This document shows, piece after piece, positions 30,101 through 36,105 of a stretch of 64,000 nt of DNA. This DNA comes from Synchiropus splendidus (taxonomy: Eukaryota > Chordata > Actinopteri > Syngnathiformes > Callionymidae): the NCBI RefSeq assembly GCF_027744825.2, contig NC_071342.1, positions 18,568,501-18,632,500 of the forward strand, read 5' to 3'. The notes below the pieces were generated by a model. The model did not search any database, was not told the origin of the DNA, and saw only the letters and a program-made list of their open reading frames with translations. Made by a program: the position numbers and the translations under genes. The stretch's first letter is position 1. Each line of letters opens with the position of its first letter.

Positions 30101-32178
30101 AGCAAGGACGCTCCTCTTGGCTCCCTCTGAGGAAATAAAGAAAACTGTCAAGTGACCGCAGGCGTTTGTCTGGTGTGTTGCAGACAAGCCTGCGCTCATT
30201 GCCGAGGACGACATGGACAAAGCACCCTACAAGATGATTCAGACCATCGGCCTGCTGGTGGGCGCCGCCGTGGCTTACATCATCGTGGTGCTCGGCCTCA
30301 TGTTCTACTGCAAGAAGAGACGCCACGCCAAACGGCTCAAGGGCCAGGAGGGAGAGGAGCCTGAGATGGAGTGTCTGAACGGTGAGGACGCCATCTAGTG
30401 GCGGTTCTGGGTACTGCCTGTGAGACCAGCCGCTCAACTTGTCTCCCACCATCTTTATTTTGTTAAAACAAGTTTATATTTTGTATGATTTCACTGTAAA
30501 TGTTGTCGAGGGATGATCTTAAAGGATGGTGTTTTTCAGGAGGACCCCTCCAGCAGAACGGCCACACCACCACTGAGATCCAGGAGGAAGTCCCGCTCAC
30601 CAGCATGGGCACCGTGGCACCCAGCGAGAAGCGCAACAGCAACATCAGCCACGATAAGCTGCACTTCCCGCGCGCCAACCTGCAGACCATCACTGCTCTA
30701 GGTGACGGTCGCGACCTCGGAAGGTTTGCTGCTGCCACCTCCGCTCACGCTCCTCTCGCTGACAGGGAGAGGCGAGTTCGGCGAGGTGCTGCTGTCCAAA
30801 GCCAAAGGGATGGAGGGGCAGGAGGAGGAGACGGTGGTGCTGGTGAAGAGCCTGCAGAGCAGAGAGGAGCAGCTGCAGCTGGACTTCCGCAGGGAAGCAG
30901 AGATGTTCGCCAAGCTGAGTCACCCCAACGTTGCCCGGCTGCTGGGTCTGTGCAGAGAGGCCGAGCCCAACTACATGATCCTGGAGTACTACGACCTGGT
31001 AAACTGACTCGTCCGATTCAAGTCTCCACCCTGCCCACACTCTTTTCTTCTCCTTACTTCCTCTCTGTCCATCCAGCCTCCCTCTCTCTTTCATCCCTGG
31101 TCTCTCCAGCTTCTCCTCCTCCTTTATCTCACCATGAATCACTACATCATCAGCAAACAGCTGCGTCCACACCTCAAATAATAATGAAACTTCAGTGTGC
31201 TGATTCCTTTTTCTCCTGTCACTTCCAGGGAGATCTGAAGCAGTTCCTGAGAATATCCAAGAACAAAGACGAGAAAGTAAAATCCCAGCCGCTCAGCACC
31301 AAGACCAAAGTGAGTCTGCTGCACCTGCCTGGTGCTTCTTCTCGCCGGATAGTTGTCTCACTACCAACACTTGTGCTGGCAGGTTTCCATCTGCGCTCAG
31401 GTGGCTCGTGGGATGGAGCATCTGTCCAACCACCGCTTCGTCCACAAGGACCTGGCGGCTAGAAACTGCCTGATCAACAGTCAGAGACGCGTCAAAGTGT
31501 CTTCGCTCAGTCTCAGCAAGGACGTTTACAACAGGCAGGTCACGTCAGGCTCCAGCATGAAGTGAGGGAACTCTGCTCTTCATGTTTTTTTTCCTGTCTG
31601 CTCCCGCAGTGAGTACTATCACTACAGACAAGCGTGGATCCCGCTGCGCTGGCTCCCGTCAGAGTCTGTTTTCGAGGACGACTACTCCACCAAGTCCGAC
31701 GTCTGGGCCTTCGGAGTGTTGATGTGGGAGGTCTTCAGTTTCGGGGAGATGCCGTACACCAAGCTGAGCGACAATGAAGTGTTGGAAGGTGAGAAAGTTC
31801 AGATTTTGCTTTCATTTTCTCAGAAAATGATGGTAGGACTGGACCAGAGTCTTTCCCAGCTCAAGGGTTAGAGGTTGGGGATGGGAGAAGTTTTTTTCCC
31901 CATCATTTGTTAGGATTCAACGTTCCATTTTCCACCTTGTTGCGTCATTTTCAACCTCATGAGTCTCCACTATGGAGTCCTCCAAGGCGCCGTTCTCATT
32001 GCCACTTGTGTGTCCAGGTCTGCAGTCGGGGAAGCTGAAGCTGCCCGTTCCAGACGGCTGTCCGTCCAAGATGGCCAAGCTCATGGTCAGCTGCTGGGCC
32101 CCCAGCCTGAAGGAGCGTCCCTCCTTTGGCGACATCGTCCAGAAGCTGGGCGAGCTGCCGTCAGACACCAAAGTCTGA
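11818..32178 (+). CDS. ptk7: ptk7, receptor pseudokinase (19 coding exons, 5' end missing)
   Basis: Joined exons give 1037 complete codons plus stop with every splice phase consistent; with a short signal peptide this would match the roughly 1070 residues of human PTK7. Order: Ig1 (exon 2), Ig2 (3-4), Ig3 (5-6), Ig4 (7), Ig5 (8-9), Ig6 (10-11), Ig7 (12-13), transmembrane helix and basic stop-transfer (14), linker (15), pseudokinase (16-20). Each Ig domain keeps its cysteine pair. The kinase domain keeps the VLVK lysine but has HKD instead of HRD and SLS instead of DFG, so catalysis is not expected. In other vertebrates PTK7 is a plasma-membrane Wnt / planar cell polarity co-receptor; that role is inferred by orthology. 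The first codon is split with an unseen upstream exon. Exon numbers assume one upstream signal-peptide exon, as in human. Teleost paralog a versus b is not resolved. Confidence 0.96.
13335..13790 (-). mobile_element. 5'-truncated LINE (non-LTR retrotransposon) 3' fragment
   Basis: On the minus strand the sequence reads as the well-known C-terminal reverse-transcriptase-ORF tail found in many fish genomes: a degraded version of a LRKRQEAE.EVAEMKML.FSLG block, then a VREAR block, then a DPVWRPLKGDAERKKE-like block near the 3' end. It is broken across frames by indels, so it is a dead fragment. The left end (3' end on the minus strand) has an A-rich tail. An RTE-like clade is my best guess; the clade call is uncertain. 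Confidence 0.72.
15624..16283. mobile_element. Non-autonomous hAT-like DNA element, AT-rich
   Basis: About 660 bp of AT-rich sequence, rich in ATTAATCGCGATTA-type motifs at the right end (16200-16268), a hallmark of a widespread vertebrate hAT-like repeat. The ends are loosely inverted (GGGGTAGGATT versus the complement of TCCCACCACTA). Flanking 8-mers atttttat and atttttgt match 7 of 8, but are low complexity. It has two perfect internal inverted repeats (15894-15907/15931-15944 and 16017-16031/16042-16056). No transposase frame is present. Confidence 0.6.
16017..16056. repeat. Perfect 15-bp hairpin inside the AT-rich element
   Basis: TGAACAAAAGCAAAC at 16017-16031 is followed after 10 bases by its exact complement at 16042-16056. 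It can form a 15-bp stem in DNA or RNA. Confidence 0.9.
18782..18884 (+). CDS. ptk7: ptk7 exon 3 (Ig domain 2, first half)
   Basis: The acceptor is ctggtgcag and the donor CACG|gtgagt. It enters in phase 1 (completing a TGG Trp after NIK) and leaves in phase 2. The translation includes VTLKEPASEGDI and VTLRCHIDGHP, matching human PTK7. Confidence 0.94.
18885..19648 (+). other. ptk7: ptk7 intron 3
   Basis: A 764-bp GT-AG intron with no recognised feature. The 132-codon minus-strand frame inside resembles no family I know. Confidence 0.85.
19649..19833 (+). CDS. ptk7: ptk7 exon 4 (Ig domain 2, second half)
   Basis: The acceptor is tttcttctag and the donor ATCG|gtgagt. It enters in phase 2 and leaves in phase 1. 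It encodes CQWFKDG, NNKERTITFKSASPDDNGLY, YCCAKNAAG and NFTLNI. The YxCCA signature is shared with human PTK7 Ig2. Confidence 0.94.
19834..22276 (+). other. ptk7: ptk7 intron 4 (2.4 kb)
   Basis: A GT-AG intron. I see no gene or clear repeat in it. Confidence 0.85.
22277..22424 (+). CDS. ptk7: ptk7 exon 5 (Ig domain 3, first half)
   Basis: The acceptor is tctcccacag and the donor CTCG|gtatgt. It enters in phase 1 and leaves in phase 2. Residues include DKSFPRPVIAPEDQVV, EEAVFHCQFTAVPPPTLEW and NKSR, collinear with human PTK7 Ig3. Confidence 0.94.
22425..24957 (+). other. ptk7: ptk7 intron 5 (2.5 kb)
   Basis: A GT-AG intron (gtatgt...ccacag). Positions 22880-22930 carry a phrase typical of a common teleost repeat (GTGGGCTCCAGCCCCC), and a short inverted repeat CTACATG/CATGTAG lies near 22797-22815. 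Otherwise unclassified. Confidence 0.8.
24958..25088 (+). CDS. ptk7: ptk7 exon 6 (Ig domain 3, second half)
   Basis: The acceptor is cctccacag and the donor GCTG|gtaaac. It enters in phase 2 and leaves in phase 1. It encodes LSNGSLHITQVKPRNTGKYK, CVGRSLTG and EASLLIA. Confidence 0.94.
25089..26598 (+). other. ptk7: ptk7 intron 6 (1.5 kb)
   Basis: A GT-AG intron. It contains an unidentified 165-codon frame on the minus strand (25831-26328) with no recognisable domain, probably chance. Confidence 0.8.
26599..26865 (+). CDS. ptk7: ptk7 exon 7 (Ig domain 4)
   Basis: The acceptor is tgccctcag and the donor GCCA|gtaagt; phase 1 to phase 1. A whole Ig domain sits in one exon: EIEDMLPKMSKVFSAD, RVSCRPPRG, PEPQVWWEKGG, GRVYQDG and GDSGLYTCVAQNKAGR. 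Confidence 0.95.
26927..27063 (+). CDS. ptk7: ptk7 exon 8 (Ig domain 5, first half)
   Basis: The acceptor is gtgccatag and the donor GAG|gtttgt. It enters in phase 1 and leaves in phase 0. It encodes RPQDSRLEEGKPGYLHCQAQ and EVTWLRNNIQITPE. The preceding intron is only 61 bp. Confidence 0.94.
27137..27272 (+). CDS. ptk7: ptk7 exon 9 (Ig domain 5, second half)
   Basis: The acceptor is cctcacag and the donor CTGG|gtgagt; phase 0 to phase 1. It encodes DSRFKLFPNGTLRINNVEVY and YGCETRTEGG, very close to the human exon. Confidence 0.95.
27545..27664 (+). CDS. ptk7: ptk7 exon 10 (Ig domain 6, first half)
   Basis: The acceptor is cactttcag and the donor GCAG|gtgagg; phase 1 to phase 1. It encodes EKLKFTPTPQPTQCLELDKE, ITIQCSAKGRESPTIRWVKA. 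A transposon (27720-28458) lies 55 bp beyond the donor. Confidence 0.95.
27665..29218 (+). other. ptk7: ptk7 intron 10 (1.55 kb)
   Basis: A GT-AG intron that owes nearly half its length to a hAT-like element (27720-28458). Immediately after it, 28478-28560 has phrases (TTTCCTCCCACAG, TGATGACTCTAGATTG) typical of a common teleost repeat tail. The rest is unclassified. Confidence 0.8.
27720..28458. mobile_element. Non-autonomous hAT-like element, copy A
   Basis: A 739-bp element ending in inverted termini TGGGGATGGGC and GCCCATCCCTA (outer 11 bases match with one difference), with further matching inside (AAGTTATTG / CAATAACTT). The flanking 8-mers are ctggttcc and ctggttag (6 of 8). Its sequence is repeated in the same orientation at 55838-56808. 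Relative to that copy it lacks about 330 internal bases. No transposase frame is present. It sits in ptk7 intron 10. Confidence 0.83.
29219..29368 (+). CDS. ptk7: ptk7 exon 11 (Ig domain 6, second half)
   Basis: The acceptor is cctctacag and the donor GCTG|gtaaaa; phase 1 to phase 1. It encodes NGQLHFSKVTRSDAGNYTCV, ASNSLQGEIRA and LTVA. Confidence 0.95.
29547..29694 (+). CDS. ptk7: ptk7 exon 12 (Ig domain 7, first half)
   Basis: The acceptor is gtctcctag and the donor GACG|gtaaac. It enters in phase 1 and leaves in phase 2. It encodes FKVEPENTTVYQGHTAVLHC and ASGNPEPHIHWMVKD. This is the position of the MT1-MMP cleavage site described in human PTK7, here PEPHI. Confidence 0.95.
29773..29900 (+). 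CDS. ptk7: ptk7 exon 13 (Ig domain 7, second half)
   Basis: The acceptor is cacgttccag and the donor GTCG|gtgagt. It enters in phase 2 and leaves in phase 1. It encodes FQKMPNGSLIISDVTTDDTG, RYTCVAGNSCSIKD and LYVV. Confidence 0.95.
30184..30381 (+). CDS. ptk7: ptk7 exon 14 (transmembrane helix and juxtamembrane)
   Basis: The acceptor is gtgttgcag and the donor AACG|gtgagg; phase 1 to phase 1. An acidic extracellular stalk leads to PYKMIQTIG, then the helix LLVGAAVAYIIVVLGLMF, YCKKRR, and an acidic EEPEMECLN. The helix is nearly identical to human PTK7. Confidence 0.96.
30540..30701 (+). CDS. ptk7: ptk7 exon 15 (cytoplasmic linker)
   Basis: The acceptor is gtttttcag and the donor CTAG|gtgacg; phase 1 to phase 1. 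It encodes GGPLQQNGHTTTEIQEEVPL, TSMG, SHDKLHFPRANLQTITAL. It links the membrane to the pseudokinase. Only 64 bp of intron separate it from exon 16; the open frame continuing through that intron is out of frame with exon 16. Confidence 0.94.
   Translation, partial: EDPSSRTATPPLRSRRKSRSPAWAPWHPARSATATSATISCTSRAPTCRPSLL
30766..30998 (+). CDS. ptk7: ptk7 exon 16 (pseudokinase N-lobe)
   Basis: The acceptor is cgctgacag and the donor CTG|gtaaac. It enters in phase 1 and leaves in phase 0. It carries the glycine loop G-RGEFGEV, the lysine strand VVLVKSLQS, helix C (LDFRREAEMFAKLSHPNVAR) and the hinge ILEYYDL. Human PTK7 has GKSEFGEV at the loop. Confidence 0.95.
31229..31309 (+). CDS. ptk7: ptk7 exon 17 (pseudokinase)
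   Basis: The acceptor is cacttccag and the donor AAA|gtgagt; phase 0 to phase 0, 27 codons. It encodes GDLKQFLRISKNKDEKVKSQ, PLSTKTK, almost identical to human. Confidence 0.95.
31383..31534 (+). CDS. ptk7: ptk7 exon 18 (degenerate catalytic and DFG loops)
   Basis: The acceptor is gtgctggcag. It enters in phase 0 and leaves in phase 2. It encodes RGMEHLSNHRFVHKDLAARN, then VKVSSLSLSKDVYN. HKD (31443-31451) replaces HRD and SLS (31503-31511) replaces DFG. The donor is AACAG|gcaggt, a GC donor: the GT four bases downstream would put the next exon into an immediate TGA. Confidence 0.92.
31610..31788 (+). CDS. ptk7: ptk7 exon 19 (pseudokinase C-lobe)
   Basis: The acceptor is ctcccgcag and the donor GAAG|gtgaga. 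It enters in phase 2 (completing Ser of VYNS) and leaves in phase 1. It encodes EYYHYRQAWIPLRWLPSESV, STKSDVWAFGVLMWEVFSFG and NEVLE. Confidence 0.95.
32018..32178 (+). CDS. ptk7: ptk7 exon 20 (C-lobe end and stop)
   Basis: The acceptor is gtgtccag. It enters in phase 1 and ends at TGA 32176-32178. It encodes GLQSGKLKLP, DGCPSKMAKLMVSCWAP, KERPSFGDIVQKLG and ends LPSDTKV. The C-terminal DTKV fits a class I PDZ ligand. Confidence 0.95.
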
Positions 32179-33115
32179 GAGGCAGCGAGAAGGACCCTCA
32201 TGCTGGATGACATTTCAGGGAACACGGTTGAGGAGACTTTTTACAAATATATATATATGCATTTCAATATTCGAGTGTGAGAGACTACTCTGTCATGGAC
32301 ACACGCTCAGGAGTTTTGCCTTAACATGTGATCGACCCGCCTGACTCCCTGGAGACTCAACCGAGCACCACGACCTCTGTGCCTCACACACACTCCCACC
32401 TTCACCACCTTCTCGGCTCGTGTGTCTGTCTGTCTGTCTGTGTGTGTGTGTGCACTGGTTTCCCACCTCTGTGTTCGTCCAGGGTCGTCTGTTACACGCC
32501 AAGGAACTTTTAAAATCTTTGTGTTGCTTTTGTGTATTTTTTTTTTTAACTTCAAGGTGCTTTTCGATCACAACCTTGATCAGGATTTGTAAATGAAACT
32601 TGTAGTCTGAGGTCCAGCCACAGCTTCTCACCTGGCCCGATGTTTTTTTTGTTTGTTTTTTTACTCTGTGCAATGCTGCATGTTTGGACCGTCACCAGGC
32701 GGATGTGTACATAAGTAGAAGCCATGCACTAACTTCACTTAATGGAATATCCCTCGTCGATAGAAGGACTCGGCAGGCGCCTCTTTATTTCAACTGAAGC
32801 TCCTGTCTTTTTCTTTGTCTTTTTTTAAACAGAAAGGTACTTCTCTGAGGTGGACTCGGTGCATGAGCCAGCAGAAGTGGTCAGTGGCTGGTCGGTCTAA
32901 GTGCCTGGCAAAATGAAGGATTACCTAAAACATGTTCCTGTTTTGTTTCATCTAATCAAAAGCTTTTGTTTTTATATGTGGTTTTAGTGTAATGTAATGT
33001 TTTTATGGAAGCTAGGCACTGACTCCTAGACCTTTTTTTTTTTTACTCTGCTTCAGTACTCACGGATAAAAAAAAGTATACATCCTGCTGTCAATAAAGT
33101 CAGTGTTTTTCACAC
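32179..33115 (+). other. ptk7: ptk7 3' UTR
   Basis: Non-coding sequence from the ptk7 stop to about 17 bases past the AATAAA at 33093. It holds a (TGTC)n(TG)n microsatellite at about 32421-32452, poly-T runs and an AT repeat near 32252. The exact cleavage site is inferred. Confidence 0.7.
33093..33098 (+). terminator. ptk7: ptk7 polyadenylation signal AATAAA
   Basis: A canonical AATAAA is followed within 30 bases by a GT-rich then T-rich tract (33115-33134). A second AATAAA at 33175-33180 is an alternative. Confidence 0.65.
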
Positions 33116-34900
33116 CTGTGCTTTTTTTTTTTTCTTCCCAAGTAGCCGAAAGAAAAGTTGTCTTCGGGTGTCTAAATAAACATCCAACCACACTTTGGAT
33201 TTAGTGATACTTTCTCTTCTGACGGCTCCTGACAGCTGCAGCTTAACCAGACAATATGGTGATCAGTCAGAAGATCACGTTTGCACCTTAGGGCATCCAT
33301 CTTCCACAAGTCCTGTCATGCCAACCATCAACTGGTCCGTGTAAAAGACTGATGTTACAGGCGATATACAGCGTTTGGTAAACAGTCCGTGAAGACGAAG
33401 TTAATACTGATGTAGACTTTTTTTTTTTTTAATGGCGAACACAACAGGATGTAATTGTGTGAAGAGACTGTTGAAGTCACTGTGTCAGATAAACTGGAGA
33501 ACTGTGATGGCAGAAGGAAGTGGTCAGAGTCGCCACATTTCAAACCTGTTTCCGTTGGCGGAATGGAACCAGAGCTGATGCTGGATTGGCTCGTGGTTCA
33601 GTCTATAGGGGTTTTACCGCGACTTACTCAAGGTAAGGTTTACTCAAGAGGGTGCTGGTCACACTACAAGTCTTTCCATCCTGCAGAGGGCTACTCTCGG
33701 CACAAATCAACTCCCGAATTTATCGGTTTTGAACTCCCTCTCTGGTCTATGGGTTTCCCTTCTCAGGGCCACTGTTCTGCTTACACAAAGTTTAATTCTC
33801 CGTCTGGAAATTTGAGTTGAATTTGCACCATGGTTCTCTGTCGGAGAAAGTAGATGTTGCTGTGTTACCTTGTCAGTATGCCTTTACATAGGTGGAAGCC
33901 CTGGGGCAGACCCACACTTTTCTTAGAGGGATGCCTTCTCCCATGAGATGAGAGACTGTCTGGATGTTGTTGTTTTTTTTGTTTTTGTTTTGCTCTGACA
34001 TGGATGGATCAACCTTTTATTATCATCATTATTATTGTTACTTTTCTTTATTTTGAAAGTCTTCAACACTGCTGTGTCCGAGACTCCAAACTTCCTTCTA
34101 TTGACCGCTAGATGGTGACATTTTTTGTTATTTTACAGTCTTCGTTGAACTTGATGTGAAGTTTATTCTTTAAACGTATCATCGCAATATTTCTTGGTGG
34201 GTGTAAAAGAACTCGTCTGTGGTTCCATTTTCCCAGGTGTCAAAGGTTGAGTCACGTGGGCAACAGCCGGAGTCAAGAGGCCCAGACTTGAGGCTGTTCA
34301 CCTTATAACGAACTGACACTTTTACAGCAGTTTGAAAACAGTAGTCAACAAAAAAAAAAGTCGTGGTGAAGTCGAACCTTGTCGGAAGATGTTGAGTAAT
34401 AGAACGCGCGTATTTGTCTTAACCTGCCTGAGGACGCGCGTGGGTGCGGTTGACTCGAGCGCACACACACACACCGTGACATGATCGTCAGATCTTCCCG
34501 GAGGATCCAGTGTTCAGCCTCCGTCTGTGGGACACAAGTCTTCCATGTTTACTTTACATGTCTGGCGTTTTTTTCAAAACAACAACTTCCTGTGCTAGGC
34601 ACTAACATGCAGCTGGTGTTTTTGCTGAATGAAAAGGCGATCTACGCTGAAATACACGACTCATAAAGTACTTTTTTTTATTGTACTCGGTGTCACATTC
34701 AGGCAGTTTAATCCACATCAGAGTCGTGCACAACAACATACACGTGTTGCGCCTGAAAAGAAGTAGTTCCTCCAACAGGTCTGTTCTCGATCCAAAGCAC
34801 TGAATGGATCCGTGACGTGTAACAGACATAATACTTGGGTATTTTACAGTCTGTTGGCGGTGACGTTGTCGGTAGCGCAACCATTTCGGTATTTATTCTA
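33116..34900. other. ptk7-srf intergenic region
   Basis: About 1.8 kb between the ptk7 polyA signal and the srf promoter. I see no gene in it. It has poly-T and poly-A tracts (33418-33430, 34350-34359) and a short AC run (about 34464-34474). Confidence 0.75.
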
Positions 34901-34912
34901 ATGAGCGCGGTT

Positions 34913-34954
34913 GTTCCGCCAATGACCGCGGCGCTCAGATAACGTTCCGCCAAT
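34913..34954 (+). promoter_or_regulatory. srf: Duplicated CCAAT-box module upstream of srf
   Basis: The 11-mer GTTCCGCCAAT occurs at 34913-34923 and again at 34944-34954, each ending in a CCAAT box (NF-Y type). The offset is 31 bases, about three helical turns. It lies just upstream of the CArG cluster. Confidence 0.65.
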
Positions 34955-34976
34955 CGCTAGGCGACGCTGTGACTCA

Positions 34977-34986
34977 CCAAATAAGG
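34977..34986 (+). promoter_or_regulatory. srf: CArG box 1 of srf promoter
   Basis: CCAAATAAGG is a perfect CC(A/T)6GG SRF-binding consensus, in the proximal promoter of srf itself. Confidence 0.85.
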
Positions 34987-34996
34987 AGCGACCGCG

Positions 34997-35006
34997 CCAT
35001 ATAAGG
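34997..35006 (+). promoter_or_regulatory. srf: CArG box 2 of srf promoter
   Basis: CCATATAAGG is a perfect CArG box 20 bp downstream of box 1, with an overlapping GGAA (Ets core) on its right. It could also serve as a TATA-like element. Confidence 0.85.
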
Positions 35007-35019
35007 AAACGTCGTATCG

Positions 35020-35029
35020 CTTTATATGG
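35020..35029 (+). promoter_or_regulatory. srf: CArG-like box 3 of srf promoter
   Basis: CTTTATATGG has one mismatch to CC(A/T)6GG and lies 23 bp after box 2. A GGAA Ets core follows at 35030-35034, an arrangement seen where TCF proteins bind with SRF. Confidence 0.6.
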
Positions 35030-35490
35030 AGGAAGCTAGATCTTTGACGGTCAGATCACTCCGCGGACAGAAACGATACGGCGCTAATAAAAACGCTTTG
35101 GGGTTTAATCGTGTTATTAGAATTTGTTTAGAAGCGTTTGGTGTTCGTCAAGTATTTCGCGGTCGTGAGTTGGTCGCGCGTGCGTGGTGTTTGTTGGTAA
35201 TACGACGGACTACGTGGCGTAGCGGAAGGACATCGTGGGTGTCGCGCGCGTTTTCCTTTTTGAGAAAGTGCTGGGAGTTTTGGAAATAGCGAAGCCGACG
35301 GTGGCGGGGTCGGAGGGTGCAGGGCCCGGTGGCACTTGGAAAGTTTGTCTCGGTGGTTTCCTGGAGCTTCCGCGGCCGGTGGCTGACTCGGGTTGTTGAC
35401 GTCTGCTGCCCCGGACGTGCACGCGGGGTGTCACTGGTTCAAGAGACCGCGAGCTCCCGGCGTCATAACCACCCGGTCCAGCAGTGTAGA

Positions 35491-36105
35491 ATGTTACCGA
35501 GCCAGGTCGGGTCGGTACCACCAGGAAACGGGTCAGGAAGAAGCAGCACGGGGCACGCGGTCGGCAGCGGGATTCGTCCCGTCCTGGTCCGGGCCGGCCA
35601 GGTTCTACAGGGGGTCGGCGAAGGTGCCGGGCGCAGAGAGGTGGAGATGCTGGGGGCCAATGGTCCCGGCGGTCCGAGAGGCGTGAGGTCCGGCAACGGG
35701 ACCGCCGTGAATCCCCTGCAGAGCGCCGTCCAGGGCACCATGGTGGGCTTGAACACTGGAGTTGTGCTGCCGCACGGAACCAGGTTCGACGCGGACCGAG
35801 AGAGCGCGCATCAGTTCAGCGGCTCCGAGAACGACTCGGACTCGGGGGATGACGACGACCCGGTGGGTTCACTCGGGGACAGCAGGAGAGGGGTGAAGCG
35901 GGAGAGAGGCGAGATGGAAGCGGTGGTCCTGGGGCCGGACGTCGGCGTGACCCCCGGAGCGTACGGCATGGTCCCGGGAGGGGTTGCCGGGGCCAAGCCG
36001 GGCAAGAAGACTCGCGGCCGCGTCAAGATCAAGATGGAATTTATTGACAACAAGTTGAGACGCTACACCACGTTCAGCAAGAGGAAGACCGGGATCATGA
36101 AGAAG
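35491..36105 (+). CDS. srf: srf exon 1 (N terminus and first half of MADS box)
   Basis: 205 codons from ATG 35491 to MKK, donor AAGAAG|gtcggt, phase 0. It has an acidic serine cluster SGSENDSDSGDDDD (residues 110-123) matching the CK2 sites of human SRF, then VKRERGEME (136-143) and the basic MADS start GKKTRGRVKIK from residue 171. The ATG was chosen by similarity of MLPSQVG to human and because no earlier ATG is in frame. Confidence 0.95.

Noticed and set aside
30500..31462. A 320-codon open frame over ptk7 exons 15-16 and beyond
   Set aside because: It matches ptk7 only in exon 15; after that it runs through intron 15 and reads exon 16 out of frame. Splicing restores the true frame.
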